From: an uncultured Rhizobiaceae group bacterium
Lineage (GTDB): Bacteria; Pseudomonadota; Alphaproteobacteria; Rhizobiales; Rhizobiaceae
Length of the DNA stretch: 53,904 nucleotides
Assembly: GCA_937951645.1 (NCBI GenBank)
Contig: CALFBM010000096.1
Coordinates: 1-53,904, forward strand
Direction: 5' to 3'
The position numbers and the translations under genes are program-made. The notes under the pieces are model-generated. The model was not told the DNA's origin and searched no databases. It saw only the letters and a program-made list of their open reading frames with translations. Shown here in pieces: positions 41,054 through 51,403 of this stretch; positions within the stretch are counted from its first letter, which is position 1; each line of letters opens with the position of its first letter.

Positions 41054-42070
41054 TTGAGGAAAGTCCTAGAAGTATTGAAAGGGAAAAGTTTTGAAATCCC
41101 ACCAGTATGGCTAATGCGACAAGCAGGGAGGTATTTACCCGAATACAGGGAAACGCGTAAGAAGGCAGGTGGCTTTCTGAATTTGTGTTATAATCCAGAG
41201 TTGGCGATTGAAGTTACAATGCAACCGATCAGACGGTTTGGTTTTGATGCTTCCATTTTGTTTTCCGATATTTTGGTTATTCCCGATGCACTGGGTCGCA
41301 AGGTTGAATTCAAGGAAGGTGAAGGGCCTGTTCTGGAACCTATCAAGCTTGAAGAAATTGATAGATTGGAACTGGATGGGTTTTTGGATCATCTCAAACC
41401 TGTTTTGGAAACTGTTAGCGGATTAAGAAGTGAACTCCCTGATGAAACAACCTTAATTGGTTTTTGTGGGGCTCCATGGACTGTAGCGACTTACATGATT
41501 GCTGGGCATGGGACGACAGATCAAGCTCCTGCCAGGTTATTTGCCCATCAAAATCCTGAAGCTTTTCAAAAACTGATTGATACGCTTGTTGCTGCCTCTT
41601 CGAATTATTTGATTGCCCAGTTCAAGGCTGGTGCTGATATGGTTCAGGTTTTTGACAGCTGGGCTGGAATTCTGGGTGGTGGCCAGTTTGACCGTTGGTG
41701 TGTAAAACCCATGGCTCAAATTGTCAAAAATGTTCGTGCTGAAATTCCTGGTGCTCCTATTATCGGTTTTCCCAAAGGCGCAGGGTCCCAATACAATGGG
41801 TATCGCGAAGCTACAGATATTACGGGATTGGGGCTTGATTGGTCTGTTCCAATGCTTCAAGCCAAGGAATTACAAAAGGGCGGAGCTGTTCAAGGCTTGC
41901 TTGATCCTCTTCGTGTTATTGCCGGGGGCTCTGCGCTCGATGATGGTATCGATGAGATACTTGAAAATCTGGGTTCAGGTCCGTTGATTTTTAATCTTGG
42001 TCATGGGATTACTCCTCAGGCTCCGATTGCTCATGTTGAACAATTGTTAGCGCGGATTAGAGGAAGTTAA
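41054..42070 (+). CDS. hemE: Uroporphyrinogen decarboxylase
   Basis: '[66 protein letters not shown]'; TTG start. Confidence 0.98.
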   Translation: MRKVLEVLKGKSFEIPPVWLMRQAGRYLPEYRETRKKAGGFLNLCYNPELAIEVTMQPIRRFGFDASILFSDILVIPDALGRKVEFKEGEGPVLEPIKLEEIDRLELDGFLDHLKPVLETVSGLRSELPDETTLIGFCGAPWTVATYMIAGHGTTDQAPARLFAHQNPEAFQKLIDTLVAASSNYLIAQFKAGADMVQVFDSWAGILGGGQFDRWCVKPMAQIVKNVRAEIPGAPIIGFPKGAGSQYNGYREATDITGLGLDWSVPMLQAKELQKGGAVQGLLDPLRVIAGGSALDDGIDEILENLGSGPLIFNLGHGITPQAPIAHVEQLLARIRGS

Positions 42071-42073
42071 TCC

Positions 42074-42496
42074 ATGTATGAATGGGTAAAAGTTGCGCAT
42101 ATTATTTCCATTATCAGCTGGATGGCAGGATTATTATATTTACCCAGATTGATGATTTATCATTTTGATGCGGAAATCGGCTCGGTTCAATCTGAAACTT
42201 TCAAAATCATGGAGCGCAGGCTTCTTAAGGCTATTATGACACCAGCGATGATAGCAAGCTGGGTATTTGGCCTTTGGCTTATGTCACTGATTGATGCACA
42301 TAAGGAGGGCTGGTTTGTTACAAAGTTCTTCTTGGTAATTTTAATGAGCGCCTTTCATATGTTTATGGCGCGATGGGTTCGGGAATTTTCGGAAGATAAA
42401 CGCTTACGCTCAACCAAATTTTATCGTGTTGCCAACGAGGGCCCTACTCTATTAATGATTTTAATTGTCATTTTAGTCATCGTTAAGCCTTTTTAA
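42074..42496 (+). CDS. hemJ: Protoporphyrinogen oxidase HemJ
   Basis: 'WVKVAHIISIISWMAGLLYLPRLMIYH', 'NEGPTLLMILIVILVIVKPF'. Confidence 0.94.
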   Translation: MYEWVKVAHIISIISWMAGLLYLPRLMIYHFDAEIGSVQSETFKIMERRLLKAIMTPAMIASWVFGLWLMSLIDAHKEGWFVTKFFLVILMSAFHMFMARWVREFSEDKRLRSTKFYRVANEGPTLLMILIVILVIVKPF

Positions 42497-42592
42497 GGCT
42501 GATATATCGATAAAATCTTTTCAAACGAGAATTTTCTTGAGTGAATCTCATTTTCGGGGTATTTAGTGTTCAACCTACCTATTTGCAGTGCG

Positions 42593-42621
42593 TTGAAAAT
42601 TATTCCCACATGCAATCTAAT
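42593..42621 (+). promoter_or_regulatory. Putative sigma-70-type promoter upstream of rho
   Basis: TTGAAA - 17 nt - TCTAAT read by eye. Confidence 0.35.
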
Positions 42622-42647
42622 TATACATTAATGGAAAGAGTGTCTTC

Positions 42648-43913
42648 ATGGAACAAATGAAGCTTCAAGAGTTAAACTCGAAAAGTCCTACTGAACTTAT
42701 CGCCTATGCTGAAGGTTTGGAAGTTGAAAACGCAAGTACGATGCGTAAGCAAGAACTTATGTTTGCTACGTTGAAAAGTCTTGCTGAACAGGATGTTGAA
42801 ATTATTGGTGAGGGCGTTGTTGAAATCCTTCAAGACGGATTTGGATTTTTACGCTCTGCAAGCGCTAACTATCTTCCTGGTCCTGACGATATTTATATTT
42901 CACCCTCACAAATTCGTCGTTTCTCCTTGAAAACAGGAGATACAGTGCAAGGACCTATCAGAAGTCCCAAAGACGGCGAAAGATATTTTGCACTTCTCAA
43001 GGTTGATACAATCAATTTTGAAGATCCGGATAAAATTCGTCACAAGATTCACTTTGACAATCTCACACCACTTTATCCTGATGAACGTTTCAATATGGAG
43101 ATTGATGATCCTACCAATAAGGATCTTTCTGGTCGTGTAATTGATCTTGTGGCACCTCTTGGCAAAGGACAACGTGGCTTGATTGTTGCTCCGCCTCGAA
43201 CGGGCAAGACGGTTCTTTTGCAAAACATCGCTCATTCAATTACAGCAAATCACCCTGAGAGTTATCTGATCGTTCTTTTGATTGATGAACGTCCTGAGGA
43301 AGTAACCGACATGCAGCGTTCTGTTCAAGGTGAAGTGGTTTCTTCCACGTTTGATGAGCCTGCCGTACGTCACGTACAAGTTGCAGAAATGGTAATTGAA
43401 AAAGCAAAGCGTCTGGTGGAACATGGACGCGATGTGGTTATTTTGCTTGACTCGATTACACGGTTGGGCCGTGCCTATAATACAGTGGTTCCATCATCAG
43501 GTAAGGTACTTACTGGTGGTGTTGATGCAAACGCACTTCAAAGACCCAAACGCTTCTTTGGTGCTGCTCGTAATATTGAGGAAGGTGGCTCTCTTACCAT
43601 TATTGCAACAGCCTTGATTGATACAGGCAGTCGTATGGATGAAGTCATCTTTGAAGAATTTAAAGGTACGGGTAACTCGGAAATTGTGCTTGATCGCAAG
43701 GTTTCAGATAAACGTGTTTATCCATCCATGGATATTCTTAAATCTGGTACCCGGAAAGAAGATCTTCTTATCAGTAAGGAAGACCTGCAAAAAGTCTTCG
43801 TACTGCGTCGTATTCTGTCTTCCATGGGTACAACGGATGCAATTGAATTCCTGATTGACAAGCTTAAACAGACAAAAAACAACGATGAATTCTTTGATAA
43901 TATGAATACATAA
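42648..43913 (+). CDS. rho: Transcription termination factor Rho
   Basis: '[29 protein letters not shown]', '[22 protein letters not shown]'. Confidence 0.99.
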   Translation: MEQMKLQELNSKSPTELIAYAEGLEVENASTMRKQELMFATLKSLAEQDVEIIGEGVVEILQDGFGFLRSASANYLPGPDDIYISPSQIRRFSLKTGDTVQGPIRSPKDGERYFALLKVDTINFEDPDKIRHKIHFDNLTPLYPDERFNMEIDDPTNKDLSGRVIDLVAPLGKGQRGLIVAPPRTGKTVLLQNIAHSITANHPESYLIVLLIDERPEEVTDMQRSVQGEVVSSTFDEPAVRHVQVAEMVIEKAKRLVEHGRDVVILLDSITRLGRAYNTVVPSSGKVLTGGVDANALQRPKRFFGAARNIEEGGSLTIIATALIDTGSRMDEVIFEEFKGTGNSEIVLDRKVSDKRVYPSMDILKSGTRKEDLLISKEDLQKVFVLRRILSSMGTTDAIEFLIDKLKQTKNNDEFFDNMNT

Positions 43914-44080
43914 ATACTTATTTATTATATTTATCAATAACTTATCTCTATTTCTAATTGATTCGGATGCGTTATCTATTCCATCGTTTAACGGATTTTA
44001 GTTTATTTTGATTCGGACTCGAAATATTTATCTTCAATTGCTTGATAAGCTATCTTAATAAGTGAATAGGGTTTATTGCA

Positions 44081-45385
44081 ATGAACGATAAAACAATTGT
44101 TGCACTTTCCAGTGGCAATCTACCCAGCGGTGTTGCTGTAATTAGGGTTTCCGGCCCCTCTTGTGCTGTCATTGCATCATTAATGGGTAATGGATTACCC
44201 AAGCCTCGAAGTATTGCTCTAAAAAACATCGTTAATCCTCAGACTCAAGAAGAACTCGATCGTGGGTTGCTCTTGTGGTTTCCAGGACCTACGAGTTTTA
44301 CGGGTGAGGATTGCCTTGAATTTCATTTACACGGTGGGCGGGCAGTTGTTGAAGCAGTCCTTGATGCGCTTTGCACTTTTGATGATGTAAGATTGGCTGA
44401 AGCCGGAGAGTTTTCCAGACGTGCCTTTGAGAACGGGAAACTTGATCTTACTGAAATTGAAGGCATTGCAGATCTCGTTGCCAGTGAAACTGAAGCACAA
44501 CGCAAGCAGGCATTGGCACAAAGTCGCGGTGATTTGCGCAATACTTATGACGATTGGCGAAAACGGCTTGTTCATATGCGGGCAATGATTGAAGCTGAAC
44601 TGGATTTTAGTGAAGAAGAAGATATTCCGGAAGAAATTTCCAAAGAGGGATTTGCCCAAGTTGTTGCCTTAAAAAATGAGATTAAAACTTATTTGGAAGA
44701 TGACAGAGCAGGTGAGATAATCCGCGATGGGTTTAAAATAGCTCTTATGGGTAAGCCAAATGCCGGTAAATCCAGTCTTCTTAATGCACTCGCAAAGCGT
44801 GATGTTGCTATTGTTACAAATGAACCTGGTACTACACGTGACATATTGGATGTTCATTTGGATTTGAATGGCTATGCTGTAATAGTTTCTGACACTGCAG
44901 GTTTACGTGAATCTGATAGCATTGTTGAAGTTGAGGGTGTTAGAAGAGCTCAATTACGAGGTTCAGAAGCGGATCTCGTTATTTGGCTTACTGATATTGA
45001 TGATATTGAAGAAGCTCCTGAATTAAACTTTGAGGATATCTTGTATATTAAATCTAAGGACGATAACCATCTGTTTGATAATAAAATGTCCATATCAACG
45101 CTGACAGATAAAGGGTTGGACGGTTTACTTAATTTAATTAAAGAACGTATTGTAGGTAAGCTTAATAATAGAGAAACACGCTTGATTAGCAGAGTACGCT
45201 ATCGCGAAGCTTTATCAGATTGTGTAACACATTTAGATTTTGTGCTTGAAAACCAAGTTTCTGATATTGAACTTAAAGCAGAAACACTACGTTATGCTTC
45301 TGATTGTATTGGTCGTATAATTGGTAAAATTGATGTAGAAGACTTACTTGATGTAATTTTTTCCGAGTTTTGTGTAGGTAAATGA
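44081..45385 (+). CDS. mnmE: tRNA uridine-5-carboxymethylaminomethyl modification GTPase MnmE
   Basis: 'MGKPNAGKSSLLNALAKRDVAIVTNEPGTTRDILDV', C-terminal 'FCVGK'. Confidence 0.97.
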   Translation: MNDKTIVALSSGNLPSGVAVIRVSGPSCAVIASLMGNGLPKPRSIALKNIVNPQTQEELDRGLLLWFPGPTSFTGEDCLEFHLHGGRAVVEAVLDALCTFDDVRLAEAGEFSRRAFENGKLDLTEIEGIADLVASETEAQRKQALAQSRGDLRNTYDDWRKRLVHMRAMIEAELDFSEEEDIPEEISKEGFAQVVALKNEIKTYLEDDRAGEIIRDGFKIALMGKPNAGKSSLLNALAKRDVAIVTNEPGTTRDILDVHLDLNGYAVIVSDTAGLRESDSIVEVEGVRRAQLRGSEADLVIWLTDIDDIEEAPELNFEDILYIKSKDDNHLFDNKMSISTLTDKGLDGLLNLIKERIVGKLNNRETRLISRVRYREALSDCVTHLDFVLENQVSDIELKAETLRYASDCIGRIIGKIDVEDLLDVIFSEFCVGK

Positions 45386-45398
45386 TTCACGTGAAACA
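45383..45398. promoter_or_regulatory. parS-like site 1 (TGATTCACGTGAAACA), overlapping the mnmE stop codon
   Basis: One mismatch to the canonical TGTTTCACGTGAAACA. Confidence 0.8.
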
Positions 45399-45426
45399 CA
45401 CTTGAAGACGCAAATTGTATTTACCC

Positions 45427-45442
45427 TGTTTCACGTGAAACA
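45427..45442. promoter_or_regulatory. parS site 2 (TGTTTCACGTGAAACA, perfect palindrome)
   Basis: Exact match to canonical ParB-binding parS 16-mer. Confidence 0.95.
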
Positions 45443-45486
45443 TTTTTATTGATGATTTATGTCGCTTTCTCTTTGACCTTCAACAA

Positions 45487-47382
45487 ATGAACAGCTATTG
45501 GACTCGAATGATGAATAAAACTCAATATGATGTAATTGTTGTGGGCGGTGGACATGCTGGTACGGAAGCTGCCAGTGCTTCTGCTCGTGCTGGCGCCAAA
45601 ACTGCATTAATTACTCATAAACGTGATACAATTGGAGTTATGTCGTGTAATCCAGCAATTGGTGGGCTGGGAAAAGGTCATCTAGTGCGCGAAATTGATG
45701 CCCTGGACGGCCTCATGGGTCGTGTGGCTGATCGTGGAGGCATACAATTCAGGCTTCTTAACAGAAGAAAGGGGCCTGCTGTTCGTGGCCCCAGAACCCA
45801 GGCTGATCGCAAGCTATATCGTGAAGCGATGCAGGAAGAGATCTTTAATATTGAAGGACTTGATATTATTGAAGCTGCTGTCGAGGACATAGAACTCGAC
45901 GGGAATATAACTCAAGGCGTTATTTTGGCAGATGGCAGTATCGTTAAATGCCGTGCGGTTGTGTTAACAACAGGGACATTTCTTCGTGGACTCATTCATA
46001 TTGGTGAAAAAATGATTCCTGCGGGGCGTATGGGCGAAGATCCAAGCGTGGGTCTGTCTGGTACTCTTGAAAAGGCCGGATTTACGCTTGCAAGACTGAA
46101 AACGGGTACACCGCCACGACTTGATACGAGAACGATTGATTGGAATAGTCTGGAAAAACAAGGTGCAGATGAAGTACCCGTGCCTTTCTCAAGTATGACA
46201 AAGGTAATTACAAATCCTCAGGTTGAGTGCGGAATTACACGAACAACGCCTGCAACTCATGAAATTATTCGTGATAACGTTAAGCGCTCTGCAATGTACT
46301 CTGGTCAAATTGATGGCATAGGCCCTAGATATTGCCCTTCAATTGAAGACAAGATTGTTAAATTTGGAGAACGTGACGGGCATCAAATATTTATTGAACC
46401 AGAAGGGCTGGATGATATCAATGTCTATCCAAACGGGATTTCTACCTCGATGCCCGAGTGGGTTCAGGAAGCATTTCTGAAAACCATACTGGGACTTGAA
46501 AAAGCAATAATCCTTCAACCAGGGTATGCAATTGAATACGACCATGTAGACCCTCGAGAGCTGAAACCAACACTTGAAACGCGAAAGATTCAGGGGTTTT
46601 TCCTTGCTGGCCAGATTAATGGAACGACCGGTTATGAAGAGGCAGGCGCACAAGGACTTGTTGCCGGATTGAATGCTGCAAGACTGGCTGGTGATCAGGA
46701 TGAGATTACGTTTAGCCGTACACAAAGTTATATAGGTGTGATGATTGATGATTTGGTCACACGAGGTGTAAGTGAACCTTATCGTATGTTTACATCTCGT
46801 GCCGAATACAGACTTTCATTACGCTCTGATAATGCGGATCAACGCTTGACACCCCTTGGTATTGAAGCGGGTATTGTTTCTACTAAACGTCAGGAATTCT
46901 TTGAGAATCAACAGAATGCCTATAATTCAGGTCGTGAATTGCTTAAATCCCTTACTTTAACGCCTAATGAAGCTGCTAAGGCCGGATTAAAGGTCAAAGA
47001 GGACGGGGTTCGCCGTTCAGCTTATGATCTTTTATCATTTAATGATATTGATTTCAAAAGACTTAAAGATATTTGGCCTGAGTTGAATACCATCGACGAA
47101 AAAGCGATTGAACCCCTGGAAATTGAAGCTGGCTATGCGGTTTATTTGGCTCGTCAGGAGTCTGACGCATCTATTGTGCGAAAAGATGAGAAACGTATTA
47201 TTCCCAAGGATTTTGATTACTCCAATTTATCGGGGCTATCAATTGAGTTGCAGCAGAAGCTTGAGAGAGTTTGCCCTGCCAATATAGGACAGGCTTCGCG
47301 CATAGAAGGCATGACTCCAGCAGCACTTACTTTACTGCTCGCTCACATTACGAAGCCTGCTGTGAGAAAAAAAGCATCATGA
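45487..47382 (+). CDS. mnmG: tRNA uridine-5-carboxymethylaminomethyl modification enzyme MnmG (GidA)
   Basis: '[31 protein letters not shown]', '[26 protein letters not shown]'; start may be 45511 or 45514. Confidence 0.98.
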   Translation: MNSYWTRMMNKTQYDVIVVGGGHAGTEAASASARAGAKTALITHKRDTIGVMSCNPAIGGLGKGHLVREIDALDGLMGRVADRGGIQFRLLNRRKGPAVRGPRTQADRKLYREAMQEEIFNIEGLDIIEAAVEDIELDGNITQGVILADGSIVKCRAVVLTTGTFLRGLIHIGEKMIPAGRMGEDPSVGLSGTLEKAGFTLARLKTGTPPRLDTRTIDWNSLEKQGADEVPVPFSSMTKVITNPQVECGITRTTPATHEIIRDNVKRSAMYSGQIDGIGPRYCPSIEDKIVKFGERDGHQIFIEPEGLDDINVYPNGISTSMPEWVQEAFLKTILGLEKAIILQPGYAIEYDHVDPRELKPTLETRKIQGFFLAGQINGTTGYEEAGAQGLVAGLNAARLAGDQDEITFSRTQSYIGVMIDDLVTRGVSEPYRMFTSRAEYRLSLRSDNADQRLTPLGIEAGIVSTKRQEFFENQQNAYNSGRELLKSLTLTPNEAAKAGLKVKEDGVRRSAYDLLSFNDIDFKRLKDIWPELNTIDEKAIEPLEIEAGYAVYLARQESDASIVRKDEKRIIPKDFDYSNLSGLSIELQQKLERVCPANIGQASRIEGMTPAALTLLLAHITKPAVRKKAS

Positions 47383-48026
47383 GCGGAGATGTTATACTTT
47401 CCGAGCTTTCCCGAATTCACCCTGTTTCACGTGAAACTTTTGCACGATTGAAGATCCTGGTAGCGCGCATCGAAGAATGGCAAAAGAAAACCAATCTTGT
47501 AGCACCATCAACACTAAATGATATCTGGAATAGGCATATAGCAGATAGTCTTCAGTGTATTAGCCTGAAGCCAGAAGCAAGGTCGTGGGTAGATATTGGT
47601 AGTGGCGGTGGATTTCCAGGCCTGGTGATTGCAGCAATCATGGCTGATTATGAAGATTCTTCTGTTAGTCTTGTTGAAAGCATTCAAAAAAAATGCTCTT
47701 TTCTTCGCCAGGTAAACAGACAAATGCAGACACGTGCCCAAGTATATTGTGGTCGAATTGAGGATATTAATTCATTTGTTTCTCAGCCTGAGATTGTGAC
47801 TGCTCGCGCCTTGGCTGCTTTACCCTTGTTATTAAAACTTGCCTCACCATGGTTGTTAAATGGTGCAACGGCGCTCTTCCACAAAGGCCGTGAATTTGAA
47901 GCGGAATTGGCAGATTGTGATGGTTTGTGGGAGTTTGATCTGGTAAACCATAGAAGTGCTATTTCAACAGATTCTGTGATTCTGGAAATACGAAATTTAA
48001 AGCAGATTAAAACAAATGCGGAATAG
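47379..48026 (+). CDS. rsmG: 16S rRNA (guanine527-N7)-methyltransferase RsmG (GidB)
   Basis: '[19 protein letters not shown]', ATGA overlap with mnmG stop; start reassigned to ATG 47379. Confidence 0.96.
   Translation: MSGDVILSELSRIHPVSRETFARLKILVARIEEWQKKTNLVAPSTLNDIWNRHIADSLQCISLKPEARSWVDIGSGGGFPGLVIAAIMADYEDSSVSLVESIQKKCSFLRQVNRQMQTRAQVYCGRIEDINSFVSQPEIVTARALAALPLLLKLASPWLLNGATALFHKGREFEAELADCDGLWEFDLVNHRSAISTDSVILEIRNLKQIKTNAE
47423..47438. promoter_or_regulatory. parS-like site 3 (TGTTTCACGTGAAACT) inside rsmG coding sequence
   Basis: 15/16 match to canonical parS; encodes part of '(P)VSRET'. Confidence 0.85.
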
Positions 48027-48034
48027 AGGAAATT

Positions 48035-48823
48035 ATGCCAAGAGTTATTACAGTGGCAAACCAAAAGGGTGGCGTTGGTAAAACAACGACCGCAATAAAC
48101 CTTGCTACGGCCTTGGCTGCGATAGAACAGACGGCACTGGTAATTGACCTGGATCCCCAAGGTAATGCCAGCACTGGTCTTGGGATTGATCGCGATGATC
48201 GTAAAGTGTCCACGTATGATTTGTTGACCGGCGGTGCTACACTTGAAGAGACTATTACTCCGACAGCTGTGCCTGGTTTGTATGTTTCACCCTCGACACT
48301 TGATCTTTTGGGTGTGGAAATGGAAATTTCCGGGCAGACAGATCGTGCCTTTAAACTCAAAACAGCAATAAAGGAATATAATCCTAATGAAATTCCAATT
48401 GATTATATTTTGATTGATTGTCCACCGTCACTTAACTTACTCACGTTAAATGCAATGGCAGCCGCTGATTCTGTTTTAGTACCACTACAATGCGAGTTTT
48501 TTGCTCTTGAGGGCTTAAGTCAGTTGTTGCAAACCGTAGAGCAGGTCAAAGAGACAATTAATCCTGAAATAATCATTCATGGTATCGTGATGACCATGTT
48601 TGACAAGCGTAACAATCTTGCCATGCAGGTCGTTGACGATGTTCGCGAGTTTCTCGGTGACAAGGTTTATAAGACAATTATTCCGCGCAATGTTCGGGTT
48701 TCTGAAGCACCTTCGCATGGTAAACCAGTTCTTTTGTACGATCTTAACTGCGCAGGCAGCCAGGCATATTTGCAATTGGCCTCTGAGGTTATAAAACGTG
48801 AAAAGCAGCTTATTGCTGCATAA
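48035..48823 (+). CDS. parA: Chromosome partitioning ATPase ParA (Soj)
   Basis: 'ITVANQKGGVGKTTTAINLATALAAI' deviant Walker A, 'LIDLDPQGNASTGLG'. Confidence 0.98.
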   Translation: MPRVITVANQKGGVGKTTTAINLATALAAIEQTALVIDLDPQGNASTGLGIDRDDRKVSTYDLLTGGATLEETITPTAVPGLYVSPSTLDLLGVEMEISGQTDRAFKLKTAIKEYNPNEIPIDYILIDCPPSLNLLTLNAMAAADSVLVPLQCEFFALEGLSQLLQTVEQVKETINPEIIIHGIVMTMFDKRNNLAMQVVDDVREFLGDKVYKTIIPRNVRVSEAPSHGKPVLLYDLNCAGSQAYLQLASEVIKREKQLIAA

Positions 48824-48871
48824 CATTTGATTCATATCCGTAATGAACCGGATATTATTAGGGTAATTAGA

Positions 48872-49813
48872 ATGTCAGATGATAATTCAAAAAAACGTCT
48901 TGGTCGTGGTTTGGCCGCCCTTATGGGAGATTTGGATCAACCAATCGCTTCATCAAAAACCTTGGAGAAGACGCAGACAGAAGCACCTGTTATCAAGCAA
49001 GGTGAACGTATGGTTCCCATTGAGCATATTCGTGCCAACGCCAATAACCCGCGTAAATTCTTTGCTGACAATGAATTACTGGATTTATCGAATTCAATTC
49101 AGGAACATGGCATTGTTCAACCAATTTTGGTTCGCCCCGCCAAAGGCGAAGACTTAGGGGGTGCCCAATATGAGATTATTGCGGGTGAACGTCGCTGGAG
49201 AGCTGCCCAAAAAGCAGGCCTTCATGACGTTCCAATTATCATTCGCGATGTTGAAGACAAACAGGCACTTGAACTTGCCATCATTGAAAATGTTCAACGA
49301 GCAGATTTAAACTCAGTTGAAGAGGCACAGGGCTATCAGCAATTGATAGATGAGTATGATTATAGTCAAAATGAACTTGCTCAAGTCATCGGCAAAAGTC
49401 GTTCGCATGTAGCTAATACGCTGCGCCTCTTGAAATTGCCCAAGGATGTTCAGCAATTTGTTCGTGATGGCAGTTTGTCTGCAGGCCATGCACGAACACT
49501 CGTTACAGCAGATAATCCCCAGGCGCTTGCCAAGAGAATTGTTGAAGAGGGACTTTCCGTTCGTCAGGCAGAAATGCTTGCCCAAGAAAAACTGGAAACA
49601 AAATCAAGTGAGGGAAGGCAGGGTAAACCCAAAACTACGGAAAAGCCTGCTGATATACGTGCGCTAGAGCAAACACTTGAAGATAATCTCGGGTTAAAAA
49701 TTGATCTTCGGCACGGTAATAACGAAAAGGGTGAATTGCGGATTAAATATTCCAACCTTGATCAGTTAGACGAAGTTTGCAGACGCCTGCAAAATGGATT
49801 GCTTGGTTCTTAG
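48872..49813 (+). CDS. parB: Chromosome partitioning protein ParB (Spo0J)
   Basis: 'KRLGRGLAALMGD', 'IIAGERRWRAAQKAGLHDVPIIIRD', HTH 'AQVIGKSRSHVANTLRLLKLP'; start reassigned to ATG 48872. Confidence 0.97.
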   Translation: MSDDNSKKRLGRGLAALMGDLDQPIASSKTLEKTQTEAPVIKQGERMVPIEHIRANANNPRKFFADNELLDLSNSIQEHGIVQPILVRPAKGEDLGGAQYEIIAGERRWRAAQKAGLHDVPIIIRDVEDKQALELAIIENVQRADLNSVEEAQGYQQLIDEYDYSQNELAQVIGKSRSHVANTLRLLKLPKDVQQFVRDGSLSAGHARTLVTADNPQALAKRIVEEGLSVRQAEMLAQEKLETKSSEGRQGKPKTTEKPADIRALEQTLEDNLGLKIDLRHGNNEKGELRIKYSNLDQLDEVCRRLQNGLLGS

Positions 49814-49837
49814 TTTCCAGAGCTGGAGTTTCAGGAA

Positions 49838-50878
49838 CTAGCGCTTTTTTAAAGCACCAGCTTCCAGACTTAATGCAAGAAGTGTCGTACTGCACAAGGC
49901 CTTGGCCATTCCACTTTTTTGGCGGCATTCAAGCATTGCTTTATCAAGACGAACCAATGCCCTTGTCAGTCTTTCAAGCGTCCAAATATTTACGGCAGAA
50001 GTGACCGCATTTTTTCTGGCAAAATGAACAGGTGGTCTTAGTCCTCCAATTACGTTTGAAGCTGGTTGTCGTTGTAACTCGACTTTATTTCGCACGTTTT
50101 GCAACATTTGAAAATGACGTAGCAAGCCCAATAAAATAATATCGGGTGCATTGCCTGCCTCTATGGCCTTGGGAAGAACAACTTGCAGCTTTGCTGCATC
50201 GCCTGTTGCAGTTGCATCAATAACATCATCCATAACAAGTTTGGATGCATCGCCAACGATTTCATGAATTTCATCGGCCGTTACGGTCTCCTTGCCTTCA
50301 CAATAAATTGCCAACTTGGAAAGTTCACCCCTTGAAACCATACGGTTATCGCCAAGCATGGATTTTAAGAGTAAACGTGTTTCACGATCAATCTTTAAGC
50401 CTTTTGCTGTAATCTCCTCATCAATTAATTGTTCGATTGCAGCATCTGTATCCTGATAACACGGGACGCAAAGGCTGGCTGGATTTGCTTCAAGTTGCTT
50501 TCGCAGTCCTGCGGTTTTCTTGAGATCTCCTGCCTCAATTAAAATTATTGCGTCCTGTGGTGGGGTTTCCAAAACAGGCTTTACTGCCTTGGCGAGATCC
50601 CGTCGTGTATTTCCGGAAATTCGAATTAATCTTTTTCCACCAAACATGCCGATCGTATGTGCTTCATCAGCAATACGCGCCGTATCGCTTGCGGCATCAT
50701 CAGCATTCATACGAATTAGGCAAAAGGGATCTGATAAATCAACACCGGATTTTTGAGCCAACATATCGGCTCGCTCACTAACAAGACCTGCATCTGGTCC
50801 ATAAAGCAGGATTACAGCTCTGGAAAAGTCAGGCTTTTTTAAAAAAGGTTCGATATCTCTAGGCTTGAGGGAAGCCAT
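49838..50878 (-). CDS. holA: DNA polymerase III subunit delta
   Basis: 'AVILLYGPDAGLVSERADMLAQ', 'IRISGNTRRDLAKAVKPVLE'. Confidence 0.93.
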   Translation of the reverse strand: MASLKPRDIEPFLKKPDFSRAVILLYGPDAGLVSERADMLAQKSGVDLSDPFCLIRMNADDAASDTARIADEAHTIGMFGGKRLIRISGNTRRDLAKAVKPVLETPPQDAIILIEAGDLKKTAGLRKQLEANPASLCVPCYQDTDAAIEQLIDEEITAKGLKIDRETRLLLKSMLGDNRMVSRGELSKLAIYCEGKETVTADEIHEIVGDASKLVMDDVIDATATGDAAKLQVVLPKAIEAGNAPDIILLGLLRHFQMLQNVRNKVELQRQPASNVIGGLRPPVHFARKNAVTSAVNIWTLERLTRALVRLDKAMLECRQKSGMAKALCSTTLLALSLEAGALKKR

Positions 50879-50884
50879 AAGATT

Positions 50885-51403
50885 TTAAAGTTTACTAATG
50901 TGTGAAGCAATTGCCAGACGCAGTACTTCAGCGGCTTCTTTTGCAGCGCGATTTTCAGCGTCACGTGTTGCTCTATTGTTGGCGAGAACCTGCCCTGTTC
51001 TATCGTAGGAAGCGGTTGCATCGCGTGAACCACTTGCAATAATTTCGTTTGTTGCGAGATCAACAAGATCATAACTTACATTAACGGTAACTGTACCAGC
51101 TGTTGAGTCTGCGACACTTGGAAGTGATGCAGATAATATATTGTTATAGCTTACACGAAGCCTGGCTTCATGGGTTTTTTCACTTGAAGCAAATCCGCCG
51201 TTTAAAAGAAACAAAAGATGATTTCTAACCTGTTGACCAACACGACTATCAACGGAGGCAACACCAACCTGTTCAAGTCCACCGCCTTGTCCAGGTGTAC
51301 GCTCACCATAAAGCGGCTGAAATTGGCAGGCAGATAAAAACAGCACCGCAAAAATAGCGATACAGGAACGGCTAATTTTAGTAATTTGACTAAACAACAA
51401 CAT
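50885..51403 (-). CDS. lptE: LPS assembly lipoprotein LptE
   Basis: Lipobox '[14 protein letters not shown]', located between leuS and holA. Confidence 0.9.
   Translation of the reverse strand: MLLFSQITKISRSCIAIFAVLFLSACQFQPLYGERTPGQGGGLEQVGVASVDSRVGQQVRNHLLFLLNGGFASSEKTHEARLRVSYNNILSASLPSVADSTAGTVTVNVSYDLVDLATNEIIASGSRDATASYDRTGQVLANNRATRDAENRAAKEAAEVLRLAIASHISKL

Noticed and set aside
43958-44017. Two TTGATTCGGA direct repeats exactly 50 bp apart upstream of mnmE
   Set aside because: Only 10 bp, in AT-rich sequence, with no supporting promoter or repeat-unit structure.
49814-49850. Possible terminator between convergent parB and holA
   Set aside because: Only an imperfect, weak stem could be drawn and the T-run is offset; not confident enough to list.
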